This document shows, one piece after another, positions 7,833-16,178 of a stretch of DNA of 48,611 bases (the stretch's first letter is position 1; each line of letters opens with the position of its first letter). A program made the translations under genes and the position numbers. The notes beneath the pieces are model-generated. The model was given only the letters and a program-made list of their open reading frames with translations. It made no database searches and had not been told where the DNA came from. Source of the DNA: Anaerolineae bacterium (GTDB lineage Bacteria; Chloroflexota; Anaerolineae; JAAYZQ01); the NCBI GenBank assembly GCA_016926595.1, contig JAFGOG010000082.1:1-48611 (forward strand), in the 5' to 3' direction.

Positions 7833-9473
7833 ATGACGACACCAGCAAGATCTAGAACCGATTTTCCAAAGGGGATCTTGGCAAATCCAAAATCGATCTG
7901 GCCGCTGCTGGCGATCGTCGGGGGAGGGTTTGCCTTGCGGCTGATCGCCCTCGGCCAACGGGCCATGTGGTACGACGAAGCCTTTGCCGTGCTCTATGCC
8001 GAGAAACCGTTTGCGACGATGCTATACGGCACCGTGACACAGGTGGGCGGCGCCGCCGCCGACGTGCATCCCCTCTTTTTCTATACCCTCTTGCATGGCT
8101 GGATGGAGGCGGTGGGCCAATCGCCGATCGCAGTACGGATGCTGCCGGTGCTGCTGGGGACAGCCACAGTGGCGATGATCTACCTGCTGGCCCGGCGCCT
8201 ATTCGGCCACCAGGTCGGGCTGGTCGCTGCCGCCATCGCCGCCATTGCGCCATTTCAGATCTACTATTCCCAGGAAGCCCGGATGTACGCCCTGCTTGGC
8301 CTGTCCACCGCGACGATGACCTACTTTTTCGCCCGCGCCTGGACCGGCAACCGCTGGCTCGACTGGCTCGCTTTCGGCTTTTTCGGCGCGGTGACGCTGT
8401 ACGCCCACAACCTGGGGATTATGTTCGTGGCCGGCCTGGACCTGTGGATCGCGTGGATGTGGCTCACTCAAGCGCCGCATGTATCTGGCGGCCAAGAGGC
8501 CTGGCGCTGGCGCCGACTGCGCGAGGTTATCCTGTCCCACCTGCTGATGATCGGCCTGTTCGCCCCGTGGCTGGCCATCGTGCCCAGCCAGCTCGGCAAG
8601 ATCCAACAAGCTTACTGGGTCGAGCAGCCGGGCATCGCCCAACTGGTGCAAACGCTGATCGTCTTGCACTTTGCGTACGACAATGAGGCGCTTCCCGGCT
8701 GGCTGCTGCCATTGGCCCTCCTGATCAGCGTCCTGATCCTGGCTGTTGTCCTATTCGAGCTCGTGCGGCAGGGCAGAAACCCGGCGCGCGGCTGCGAGCG
8801 CGGCGAATGGACCAGAAATCACAAACTGTGCCTCCTGGCGTGCCTGACATTTGTCCCGATCCTGCTCACCTTTGCCGCGTCCCAGGTCCGGCCCGTGTAC
8901 ATCATCCGCGCGTTGTTGCCCTCCGGCCTGGCCTACTATCTCCTGGCCGCCAGTCTGCTCACGGCACGGTCGGTGCCCAAGGCGATCAAATGGGGGCTAC
9001 TGGCGCCGTCCGTCTTGATCATCGCCGTATCGCTGGCCAACCACTATGCCTACGCCCAGTTTCCCCGCCCGCCGTTCGACCGGGCGGCCGCCTACCTGCG
9101 GGACCAGCACACGCCCGGTTCGGCCATCGTCCACAGCAACAAGCTGTCGTTTCTGCCGACCCACTATTACGATCGATCTCTGCCCCAGGCCTTTATCGCC
9201 GACGAGCCGTTGAGCCCGTCCGACACCCTGGCCTATCCAACCCAGCAGGCCTTGGGGCTGTTCGCCACGCCCGATCTCGCGACTGCCACGCAGGGCATGG
9301 ACCGGGTGTGGTTCGTGGTGTTCCAGCGGGCGATCGAGGAGTATCAAGACGCCGGTTACACTACCCATCCCCACCTCACCTGGTTGGACCAGCATTATAC
9401 CCTCGTCCAGATCACCCCGTTCAACGACCTCGACATATACGAATACCAGGCCGTCCCATCGTCCCCAAAGTGA
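7833..9473 (+). CDS. GT39-family (PMT-like) glycosyltransferase
   Basis: The protein has 546 residues and is polytopic. The early loop contains MWYDEAF, and later ADVHPLFFYTLLH, the WxDE and DxHPPxYY signatures of GT39-type mannosyl/arabinosyl transferases. QEARMYAL follows in the next loop, again typical of the family. A soluble tail starts near residue 420. The start is uncertain. ATG 7833 gives an 11-base gap after the previous stop but a weak ribosome site. GTG 7800, in the same frame, adds 11 residues, overlaps the previous gene by 22 bases and has AGGGA 11 bases upstream. Confidence 0.85.
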   Translation: MTTPARSRTDFPKGILANPKSIWPLLAIVGGGFALRLIALGQRAMWYDEAFAVLYAEKPFATMLYGTVTQVGGAAADVHPLFFYTLLHGWMEAVGQSPIAVRMLPVLLGTATVAMIYLLARRLFGHQVGLVAAAIAAIAPFQIYYSQEARMYALLGLSTATMTYFFARAWTGNRWLDWLAFGFFGAVTLYAHNLGIMFVAGLDLWIAWMWLTQAPHVSGGQEAWRWRRLREVILSHLLMIGLFAPWLAIVPSQLGKIQQAYWVEQPGIAQLVQTLIVLHFAYDNEALPGWLLPLALLISVLILAVVLFELVRQGRNPARGCERGEWTRNHKLCLLACLTFVPILLTFAASQVRPVYIIRALLPSGLAYYLLAASLLTARSVPKAIKWGLLAPSVLIIAVSLANHYAYAQFPRPPFDRAAAYLRDQHTPGSAIVHSNKLSFLPTHYYDRSLPQAFIADEPLSPSDTLAYPTQQALGLFATPDLATATQGMDRVWFVVFQRAIEEYQDAGYTTHPHLTWLDQHYTLVQITPFNDLDIYEYQAVPSSPK

Positions 9474-9481
9474 GGTGACAA

Positions 9482-11161
9482 CTGGAATCGACAGCTCTTC
9501 ATGACAACCCAAAATCCAGGCAGGATCTTTTCCTGCTGCTCGCCTTGGCCCTGGCCGTCCGCCTGTTGACCGCCTGGCTGATTGAACAGCCAGGCTACGC
9601 CGATGCCTATTACTATGCCGTCGGCGCGCGGCAGCTCTTCACGGGTCACAGGTTCGATGAGCCCTTTATTTGGAACTATCTCGATCCGCCGCCAGGCGTG
9701 CCGCACCCCGGTTACCTGTACTGGATGCCGCTGACGGCCATCCTGGGCTGGCTGGGCATGTCCATTTTCGGTGATTCGTTCCGGGCCATCCAGGCGCCCT
9801 TTGTGCTGCTCTCAACCCTCCTGCCGCTGCTGGCCTACGGCGTGGCCTGGGACCTGACGCGCAAACGCCGGCACGCCATGCTGGCGGGGCTGCTGGCGGT
9901 GTTCCCCGGTTTTTACACCCACTTGCTCGTCCTGCCCGACAATATGGCGCCTTTCGCCCTGGCCGGAGGTCTGTGCCTGTGGGCCGCTGGCCGCGGCCTC
10001 CGCGACCGCCAACCGCTGTGGTTCGGACTGGCCGGCGTGGCGGCAGGCCTTGGCCACCTTGCCCGCGCCGACGGCCTTCTACTCGCGTTGGTGGCCCTGT
10101 TGGCCGCCATCGGCCTCGCCTGGCCGTTCGGTACGGCCCAACTCAAGTCCAAAGTCCGGAATCCGAAACCTGGAATGCCCTGTGTGGCTTTGGCCCTTGC
10201 CGGCTACCTGGCGGTCATGGCCCCGTGGTTCATCCGCAACTGGCAGGTGATCGGAGCTCCCCTGTCCAGTGCGGGCACGGCGACCCTGTTTTTGACCTCC
10301 TACGACGACATGTTTGCCTATGGCCGGCCGCTGACACTCGGCAGCTACCTGGCCTGGGGGTGGGACGCCATCCTCCGGTCCAAGGCCGAGGCGCTGCTGC
10401 TCAACCTCCAGCGGCTGTGGGTGGAGAACCTGCTGATCTTTCTGTTACCCCTGACCGTGCTGGGGCTGTGGCGGCTGCGGCGGGAGCGCCTGCTGTGGCC
10501 GTTCTTCCTGTACGCTCCGCTCCTTTTTGTGGCCATGACCCTGGCCTTTACCTTTCCCGGGATGCGAGGCGGGTTGTTCCATTCGGGCGGAGCGCTGCTG
10601 CCTTTTCTCTTTGCCGCCGCCGGGCCGGGACTGGAGGCGGCGCTGCGCTGGGCAGCCCGCCGCCGGCTCATCCCTCACAGCGGCGCGAACAACCTCGCCT
10701 GGCGGGTGTTCAGCGCCGGAATGGTGGGGCTCGCCATCCTGCTCAGCGTCTGGGCTCTGTGGCAAGCCGGGGCGCTCGCCGGAGCCAACAGAAACGGCTG
10801 GAACCAACGGGAGGCAGGCTATGGCGAGATCGGCCGGTGGCTGGCCGACCACTCCGGCGGGGATCCCCGTGGCCTCGTGGTGATGGCCGGCGATGCGCCG
10901 GGCCTGACCTGGCACACCGGCTACCTGGCAATCGCCGTGCCCAATGAGCCACTCGACACGGTACTGGCTGTGGCCGACCGGTACGGCGCGCGTTACCTGA
11001 TCCTGGATGACTTTAGGCCGCGGACCACCGATCCGCTCTACGACGGGACAGCCGCCCATCCCAGGCTGGCTGTGAGGCACGTAACCAAGGCAGGTCCTGG
11101 ACAGACCGGCGGGGATGGACAGGTATGGCAACTGTACGAGATAGCGCCCGAACAGCCCTAG
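9482..11161 (+). CDS. GT39-like membrane glycosyltransferase with probable CTG start
   Basis: The protein has 559 residues if it begins at CTG 9482. No ATG, GTG or TTG is available in frame between the upstream stop (TGA at 9476) and a TTG at 9545. That TTG would cut the first membrane helix. The CTG is preceded by GAGGTG at four bases and gives the hydrophilic start LESTALHDNPKSRQDLF before the helix, as expected for the family. The loop after helix 1 has GYADAYYYAVGARQL and WNYLDPPP, a common arrangement in GT39-like enzymes. A soluble C-terminal domain follows from about residue 430. The acceptor is unknown. Confidence 0.82.
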   Translation: MESTALHDNPKSRQDLFLLLALALAVRLLTAWLIEQPGYADAYYYAVGARQLFTGHRFDEPFIWNYLDPPPGVPHPGYLYWMPLTAILGWLGMSIFGDSFRAIQAPFVLLSTLLPLLAYGVAWDLTRKRRHAMLAGLLAVFPGFYTHLLVLPDNMAPFALAGGLCLWAAGRGLRDRQPLWFGLAGVAAGLGHLARADGLLLALVALLAAIGLAWPFGTAQLKSKVRNPKPGMPCVALALAGYLAVMAPWFIRNWQVIGAPLSSAGTATLFLTSYDDMFAYGRPLTLGSYLAWGWDAILRSKAEALLLNLQRLWVENLLIFLLPLTVLGLWRLRRERLLWPFFLYAPLLFVAMTLAFTFPGMRGGLFHSGGALLPFLFAAAGPGLEAALRWAARRRLIPHSGANNLAWRVFSAGMVGLAILLSVWALWQAGALAGANRNGWNQREAGYGEIGRWLADHSGGDPRGLVVMAGDAPGLTWHTGYLAIAVPNEPLDTVLAVADRYGARYLILDDFRPRTTDPLYDGTAAHPRLAVRHVTKAGPGQTGGDGQVWQLYEIAPEQP

Positions 11162-11173
11162 AGAGAGACCCTC

Positions 11174-12790
11174 ATGACAAAACACACACCTGGCGCGGCA
11201 AAGAAAGCGGACAACGGAGATCAGCACCGGTTGTCGATCGCCGGCATCCTGGTCGTGGCCGCGGCCCTGTCCTCGGTCCTGTACGTGGCCTACGCCTGGT
11301 CGCACGGCCTGGTTGGCTTTCCCCTGGACGACGCCTGGATCCACCAGACCTATGGCCGTAACCTGGCCCAGACCGGGCAACTGGCCTACCTGCCCGGCCA
11401 GCCGAGCGCCGGCTCTACCTCGCCAGCGTGGAGCTTGATCCTGTCCGCCGCCTATATGCTAAAGGTCGATTTTTATCTATGGACCTACCTGATCGGCGGC
11501 CTGGCCCTGGCCGCCACGGCCTGGTTTACCTACCGCCTGTTCCTGCGGCTGGGGGCAAAGGGCAAAGGGCTAAAAGCAGCGCTATGGGCCGGGCTGCTGT
11601 GCGCCGTAGAGTGGCACCTGGTGTGGGCCTCTGTGTCGGGCATGGAGACGATCCTGTTCACGGCCCTGTCGCTCGGCCTGCTGGAGTATTATATCGGCCA
11701 CGTTGCAGCGGTGCATGGCCCGGCCGGCGAGCCGGTCTCGGTTCACAAAGAACAGACTATCGTGCGCGCCATAGGCATCGGCTTGCTGGCCGGCGTGTTG
11801 GTCCTCACCCGGCCTGAGGGCGTGGTTCTAGCCGGACTGGTGCTGCTCGCCATGGTGGGGATTCCGTGGCCGTCGACGCGCGACGAGCTCAGACTGCGCC
11901 TGGCGGCCGCCGGGGCTGCGGTTATGGCCATGGCGATTATCCTGAGCCCGTACGTCGCCTTTAACCTGAACACCTCGGGCACGATCTTTCCCAACACCTT
12001 TTACGCCAAACAAGCCGAATACCAGACTGGCCTGCCGATCTGGACCCGCCTGTGGCAGGTCCTGAGCCCGACGCTGGCAGGCGCCCAGGCGCTGCTGCTG
12101 CCGGGGTTTGTCTACGGCGTCTACCACCTGGTGTCCAGGCCGGAGGGACGGCGCAACTGGCCGGCCCTCGTGCCGGTGGTGTGGTGGGCAGCGATCCTCG
12201 GCCTCTATGCGCTGCGCCTGCCGGTCAGCTACCAGCACGGCCGCTATACCATGCCGTCGATCCCCCTGCTTGTCCTGTATGGCGTGTGGGGCACCACTAA
12301 GATGCTGCGCCCTCGCTCACCGCGCCTGTGGGTGCGCGTCGTCAGCCGCGCCGCGCCTGTCGCCACAGCCATCCTGGCCCTGCTCTTCTGGTGGCGAGGG
12401 GCAAGCATCTACCGGGACGATGCGGGCTTTATCGAAGGGGAGATGGTCGCCGTGGCCCGCTGGCTGGGCGAGCACACCGCCCCTGGCGACCTGATCGCGG
12501 TACACGATATCGGCGCCATCGGCTATCTGATCGATCGTCCCCTGCTCGACCTGGCTGGCCTGATCACCCCCGAGGTCATCCCCTTCATCGCCGACGCCGA
12601 CCAGTTGGCCGGCTGGATGGCTGGACGCGGCGCTGCCTATGCCGTGTTCTTTCCCGATTTCTCGCCGGCCTATGCCCAACTGGCGGCCGATCCCAGATTC
12701 GAGCAGCTCCACTGCGCCGATCACGCCTGGACCCGTCAAGTGGGCCAGCGCAACCTGTGCGTCTACCGGCTAGCGGGGCTTGGAGACTAG
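11174..12790 (+). CDS. GT-C membrane glycosyltransferase (DDAWIHQTY type)
   Basis: The protein has 538 residues and about ten helices. After helix 1 the loop reads LDDAWIHQTYGRNLAQTG and then AGSTSPAWS, closely resembling the DDAYITFRYARNL/GTTTPLYT loop of the enzyme at the left edge. The two are probably paralogues. The C-terminal part (about 410-538) is a soluble domain that begins after GEMVAVARWLGEH and contains DIGAIGYLIDRPLLDLAGL, a pattern shared with many GT39-like enzymes. It starts at ATG 11174, 12 bases after the previous stop, and closes the plus-strand glycosyltransferase run. Confidence 0.82.
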   Translation: MTKHTPGAAKKADNGDQHRLSIAGILVVAAALSSVLYVAYAWSHGLVGFPLDDAWIHQTYGRNLAQTGQLAYLPGQPSAGSTSPAWSLILSAAYMLKVDFYLWTYLIGGLALAATAWFTYRLFLRLGAKGKGLKAALWAGLLCAVEWHLVWASVSGMETILFTALSLGLLEYYIGHVAAVHGPAGEPVSVHKEQTIVRAIGIGLLAGVLVLTRPEGVVLAGLVLLAMVGIPWPSTRDELRLRLAAAGAAVMAMAIILSPYVAFNLNTSGTIFPNTFYAKQAEYQTGLPIWTRLWQVLSPTLAGAQALLLPGFVYGVYHLVSRPEGRRNWPALVPVVWWAAILGLYALRLPVSYQHGRYTMPSIPLLVLYGVWGTTKMLRPRSPRLWVRVVSRAAPVATAILALLFWWRGASIYRDDAGFIEGEMVAVARWLGEHTAPGDLIAVHDIGAIGYLIDRPLLDLAGLITPEVIPFIADADQLAGWMAGRGAAYAVFFPDFSPAYAQLAADPRFEQLHCADHAWTRQVGQRNLCVYRLAGLGD

Positions 12791-12822
12791 AGGTTGAAAC
12801 GTCAAACCGTCAGCCACAAGAG

Positions 12823-12852
12823 TTGCATATATCGGCAGTTATGTGGTATACT
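12823..12852 (+). promoter_or_regulatory. Promoter of the DegU/DegS-like two-component pair
   Basis: TTGCAT (12823-12828), an 18-base spacer and TATACT (12847-12852). The -10 box is preceded by TGG, an extended -10. The leader to the ATG at 12961 is about 100 bases and I saw no other gene in it. Confidence 0.6.
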
Positions 12853-12960
12853 GGGTGAAATTGTTTCGGCTCAGGCGACGATGGCTTGATCCTTTCCCCG
12901 GCGGGCCGGGCTTGCGACCGAAGAGAGACCAGGCCGCGGGGTAGGGTAAGGTTGAGAGCG

Positions 12961-13650
12961 ATGCACAAGATTACGGTCATGATCGTAGACGATCATCCTG
13001 TCTTTCGCCAAGGGCTGCGGCGTGTGCTGGAAAGCGAAGACGACCTGGATGTGGTCGCCGAAGTGGCCGACGGCATCGAAGCCCTGCAACTGGCCAGGCA
13101 GATGATCCCCAACGTGATGCTCCTCGACATCAACCTGCCCGGCATGAACGGCCTACAGATAGCCCGTTCCCTCAAAGACCTCCTCCTCGATATCAACATC
13201 ATCATGCTGACCGCCTACCACGACGACGAGCAGGTATTCCACGCCATTCGAGCTGGCGCCTCGGCCTATTTCCCCAAAGATGTGAGTCCGCGACGGCTGA
13301 TCGAGGCCGTCCGCCTGGTACAGCAAGGAAGTTACGTGGTCGAGGACCGGGTACTGGAAAGGCCAGAGGTCGGCACCTGGCTCCTCGACCAATTCAAGCA
13401 GGCCGACAGCGAGGTACTGGACATCGACGGCTCGCTGCTCGTGTCCCTCTCGCCGCGCGAGATGGAGATCCTCCAGTTCATCGCCAGGGGCAAGAGCAAC
13501 AAAGAGATCGCCCACGATCTGGGCATCAGCCGCCAGACGGTAAAGAACCACATGACCAGCATACTGCGCAAGCTGGCCGTCAACGACCGGACTCAAGCCG
13601 CCATCTATGCCCTGCGGCGGGGCTGGATCCGGCTACAGGACATCGGCTAG
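12961..13650 (+). CDS. NarL/DegU-family response regulator
   Basis: The protein has 229 residues. The receiver domain has the acidic pair DD at 10-11, phospho-acceptor Asp56 in MLLDINLPGMNG, and Lys in YFPKDVSP. The C-terminal LuxR-type helix-turn-helix reads SLSPREMEILQFIARGKSNK, then EIAHDLGISRQTVKNHMTSI. Start ATG 12961 puts the conserved receiver strand at the N-terminus; a longer frame upstream adds only basic non-receiver residues. It is followed 26 bases later by a DegS-like kinase, its likely partner, and both precede the Flp pilin gene. It is therefore the best candidate to control pilus expression, an inference from position and from matching repeats in the pilin promoters. Confidence 0.9.
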   Translation: MHKITVMIVDDHPVFRQGLRRVLESEDDLDVVAEVADGIEALQLARQMIPNVMLLDINLPGMNGLQIARSLKDLLLDINIIMLTAYHDDEQVFHAIRAGASAYFPKDVSPRRLIEAVRLVQQGSYVVEDRVLERPEVGTWLLDQFKQADSEVLDIDGSLLVSLSPREMEILQFIARGKSNKEIAHDLGISRQTVKNHMTSILRKLAVNDRTQAAIYALRRGWIRLQDIG

Positions 13651-13676
13651 AACAAGCCAGAAAGACTTGGAAAGGT

Positions 13677-14756
13677 ATGTCAAACGAAGACACGCTAGCG
13701 GCACCATCCGGCGCCGAGCAATTCAAGACGTTGATCCAGGATATCCGGCAGGAATACGACCAGATCCAAAGGGAGCTCAAGGAAATAGACGTCTTGATCC
13801 GCCAGAGCACGGCCGAAGTGGACAAGCTGGTGCAGCGTAACACCCAGATCGCCAACCGCGTCCGCCAAATGGAGGCGAACATCGACACCTATGCTCGCGG
13901 CGACATCAAAGAGATATATGCCGCCGCGCATGAAGCCCAGATGCGCCTGTTCATGATGCGCGGCCAGGTAGAGCAGCTCCAGAACCGGCAGCAAAGCCTG
14001 GAGCAGCAGGGCCAGCGAGCCCTGCAATTCATCGAGCTGGCCAGCCAGATTGCGCCCGCAGACGTGGCCGTCCAGGCTGGCCCTACTGTTCTGGCGAGCC
14101 AGAGCAATGTCGTCCGGGTCATAGAAGCCCAAGAGACAGAACGGCAGCGATTGGCCCGGCAGATACACGATGGGCCAGCCCAGTCGATGACCAACCTGAT
14201 CCTGCAGGCTGAAATCTGTGAGCGCTTGTTCGACCTCGATCCGGTCCAGGCCCGTGTGGAGCTGGGCAACCTGAAGAACTCGGTCAACGCCGCTTTCCAA
14301 AAGGTCCGCGACTTTATCCTCACGCTGCGGCCCATGATGCTCGACGACCTGGGCCTGGTGCCGACTTTGAAGCAGTATGTCCAGGACTTTGAAGAAAAGA
14401 CCAAGCTGTCGGCCAATGTGGCTGTGGTTGGTCACGAAACCAGATTGGCCTCTTACAGCGAGGTCACCCTCTTCCGCATGGTCCAGGAACTCCTGACCAA
14501 CATCCAGAAACATGCCCACGCTACCCACGTCCAGGTTCTGCTCGACTTTCAGGACACGGTCGTCGTCGCCAGCGTCGAGGACGACGGCAGCGGCTTTGAC
14601 ATGAACGAACTCAAGAGCGCGACGCCGCAGCGCAGAGGCCTGGGCCTGCCCACCATGCAGGAACGGGCCGAGATGCTCGGCGGTCAGGTTCAGATAGACA
14701 GCCGCATCGGCCGCGGCACCCGGGTCCGGATCGAACTGCCGGTCACACAGCAGTAG
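13677..14756 (+). CDS. DegS-like soluble sensor histidine kinase
   Basis: The protein has 359 residues and no membrane segment. Residues about 12-120 form a long Gln/Glu-rich coiled coil, as in Bacillus DegS. The HisKA_3 box is ERQRLARQIHDGPAQS with phospho-acceptor His164. RPMMLDDLGLVPTL follows at about 219-231. The ATPase part has the N box (QELLTNIQKHAHA, 270-282), DDGSGFD (302-308) and GLGLPTMQERAEMLGG (321-336). All catalytic elements are present. A cytoplasmic input signal is likely, for instance another protein binding the coiled coil. It is co-transcribed with the response regulator; its stop lies 13 bases before the flp -35 box. Confidence 0.9.
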   Translation: MSNEDTLAAPSGAEQFKTLIQDIRQEYDQIQRELKEIDVLIRQSTAEVDKLVQRNTQIANRVRQMEANIDTYARGDIKEIYAAAHEAQMRLFMMRGQVEQLQNRQQSLEQQGQRALQFIELASQIAPADVAVQAGPTVLASQSNVVRVIEAQETERQRLARQIHDGPAQSMTNLILQAEICERLFDLDPVQARVELGNLKNSVNAAFQKVRDFILTLRPMMLDDLGLVPTLKQYVQDFEEKTKLSANVAVVGHETRLASYSEVTLFRMVQELLTNIQKHAHATHVQVLLDFQDTVVVASVEDDGSGFDMNELKSATPQRRGLGLPTMQERAEMLGGQVQIDSRIGRGTRVRIELPVTQQ

Positions 14757-14769
14757 TACCAAAGGCCTA

Positions 14770-14798
14770 TTGTCAAAATTGGTCAAATCTGCTATAGT
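14770..14798 (+). promoter_or_regulatory. flp pilin promoter with TGTCAA direct repeat
   Basis: TTGTCA (14770-14775), 17 bases, TATAGT (14793-14798) preceded by TGC (extended -10). TGTCAA at 14771 and GGTCAA at 14781 form a direct repeat exactly 10 bases apart that overlaps the -35 box. The same layout appears in the tadE promoter at 15127. Confidence 0.75.
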
Positions 14799-14856
14799 GA
14801 GTATGGCGACCGACCAGTGTCGGTATCCAATTCAAAGAGGAAAGGGGGTGAACGAG

Positions 14857-15003
14857 ATGTTGTTCTTGCCGCGTGAGGAAGGGCAGGGTCTGGTAGAATA
14901 TGCTTTGATCCTAGTTCTGGTGGCTATTGTTGTGATCGCCATCCTGCTCCTGCTCGGACCAGCCATCGGAGACGTCTTCAGCACCATCGTCAACGCCATC
15001 TAG
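14857..15003 (+). CDS. flp: Flp-type pilin subunit
   Basis: The precursor has 48 residues, a normal size for Flp pilins. After a short leader (MLFLPREEG) the sequence QGLVEYALILVLVAIVVIAI follows. Cleavage by a TadV-type prepilin peptidase after the leader Gly places Glu at position 5 and Tyr at 6 of the mature protein, the Flp signature. The remainder is one hydrophobic helix with a short tail. Start ATG 14857 has GGGGGTG six bases upstream; the longer TTG frame from 14770 would run through the promoter. It has its own promoter and is followed by a strong hairpin, consistent with high expression of the major subunit. Confidence 0.93.
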   Translation: MLFLPREEGQGLVEYALILVLVAIVVIAILLLLGPAIGDVFSTIVNAI

Positions 15004-15034
15004 AGCTGAAGCAACCAACCCTGTCAACGTCACC

Positions 15035-15062
15035 GTAGAGCCCCACGGAAGTGGGGCTCTAC
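15035..15062 (+). terminator. Hairpin downstream of flp
   Basis: Perfect 12-base-pair stem GTAGAGCCCCAC / GTGGGGCTCTAC with a GGAA loop, starting 31 bases after the flp stop. The T-run is poor (CCTTGTC), so it may be a weak terminator or an mRNA 3-prime stabiliser that keeps the pilin message abundant. Confidence 0.65.
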
Positions 15063-15108
15063 CCTTGTCAACCGCAGTAGGACCTTTATCCTAGTCAAAA
15101 CAGGGGTC

Positions 15109-15120
15109 ATTAGTACTAAT
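15109..15120 (+). promoter_or_regulatory. Perfect palindrome upstream of tadE promoter
   Basis: ATTAGTACTAAT is a perfect 12-base palindrome ending six bases before the -35 box at 15127. Its AT-rich sequence stands out from the GC-rich surroundings, and its position fits an activator or repressor site. Confidence 0.35.
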
Positions 15121-15126
15121 TGGCTA

Positions 15127-15155
15127 TTGTCAACCTTTGTCGACTGTGCTATAGT
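15127..15155 (+). promoter_or_regulatory. tadE promoter, near-copy of the flp promoter
   Basis: TTGTCA (15127-15132), 17 bases, TATAGT (15150-15155) with TGC before it. TGTCAA at 15128 and TGTCGA at 15138 repeat the 10-base spacing seen at flp. Both promoters begin CTATTGTCAA and share TGCTATAGT. Further TGTCAA or AGTCAA words lie upstream at 15022, 15066 and 15093. Confidence 0.75.
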
Positions 15156-15210
15156 AATGATGTCCGCGACAGACAGCTTGTTGCAGGTATCTCGAGAAAG
15201 GAGGAGGCAT

Positions 15211-15684
15211 TTGAAAGCGTTAGCTCGCCTGAGGGAATGGCTGGGCATGCGGCCGGACCGGAACGAGAAGGGACAGGCGCTGCTGGAGATGACCTTTGGC
15301 ACGGTCTTTTTGCTGCTGATCATCCTGATCGTCTTTGAGATGGCCCTGCTCTTCTTCTCCTACATCGCGCTGCTGAACGCTTCACGCGAAGGCGCGGTCT
15401 ATGCCTCACTCCATCCAGACATGGCGCCTGGCTCAGAAGAGTATGACACCTACGTGGAGATAACCAGCAACGAGGCCTTGGCTGCCGGGTTGAACACCGC
15501 GACCGGCTTTTTCACAATCACTACGCCGATCAAGGACACAGCAAGCATTACAGTGACGCTGAGTTACAAAATTGTGAACCCAACTCAAGGGATTATTCTC
15601 CCCTGGCTGGGACGCATGGGGTTGTTTCAGAGTGCGATCATGTCGGCCTGGACGGTCATGCCGATCCGGCCAGGCACCGAATAA
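15211..15684 (+). CDS. TadE-like pseudopilin
   Basis: The protein has 157 residues. A basic N-terminus is followed by EKGQALLEMTFGTVFLLLII, the TadE-type signature with Glu shortly after the processing site, and a single membrane helix. The rest is a small extracytoplasmic domain. The start is TTG 15211, set by a near-perfect AAGGAGG six bases upstream; longer frames would include the promoter. Pseudopilins of this kind are cleaved by prepilin peptidase and support Flp assembly. It is followed after 14 bases by a second TadE-like gene. Confidence 0.88.
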   Translation: MKALARLREWLGMRPDRNEKGQALLEMTFGTVFLLLIILIVFEMALLFFSYIALLNASREGAVYASLHPDMAPGSEEYDTYVEITSNEALAAGLNTATGFFTITTPIKDTASITVTLSYKIVNPTQGIILPWLGRMGLFQSAIMSAWTVMPIRPGTE

Positions 15685-15698
15685 AGGACAGGTTCAGC

Positions 15699-16169
15699 GT
15701 GGCGCAGATCCATCTTCCCAAACGAAGCAGAGGATCCCGTGAACAGGGGCAGAGCCTGACCGAGTTCGCGCTGGTCATGCCGCTGCTGATCGTGCTCCTG
15801 GTCGCCGTCATATTCTTTGCCTGGATCGGGTTCTCGTACGTCAGCATCACCAGCGCCGCACGCCAGGGCGCGCGGCACATGATGACCTACCCCACCGAGC
15901 CAAAGGACCCGGACCGATTCGCCACGGCTGACCAGGAGATTACCTACATGATCACCAGCGCCATGCCCTTCCTGTCCTGGCAAGACGCGACCATTACGAT
16001 TTCACCGCCCGTGGAAGACCGGGAGCCGATCGTGACCGTCGTGGTGCACGTCCAGTACCCGCTCAATCTGCCGACGATACGCATCCCCTATGTTGTCAGG
16101 CCAGGTGAATGGGTACTCCTGCCGCCGATTGTGCTCAACGCGGAATCGCGTATGAAGTTGATTGAGTAG
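15699..16169 (+). CDS. TadE-like pseudopilin, second copy
   Basis: The protein has 156 residues. The N-terminus has REQGQSLTEFALVMPLLIVL, the TadE/TadF signature (Gly, then Glu-Phe), followed by one helix and an extracytoplasmic domain with SAARQGARH. The start is GTG 15699 behind AAGGACAGG. It is probably a minor pseudopilin acting with the preceding one; the two share length and topology but little sequence beyond the helix. Confidence 0.88.
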   Translation: MAQIHLPKRSRGSREQGQSLTEFALVMPLLIVLLVAVIFFAWIGFSYVSITSAARQGARHMMTYPTEPKDPDRFATADQEITYMITSAMPFLSWQDATITISPPVEDREPIVTVVVHVQYPLNLPTIRIPYVVRPGEWVLLPPIVLNAESRMKLIE

Positions 16170-16178
16170 TCAAGCCAA

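Noticed and set aside
13695..14786. 363-residue minus-strand frame antisense to the kinase
   Set aside because: The plus strand has all histidine-kinase motifs; the minus product has none and would cover the flp promoter.
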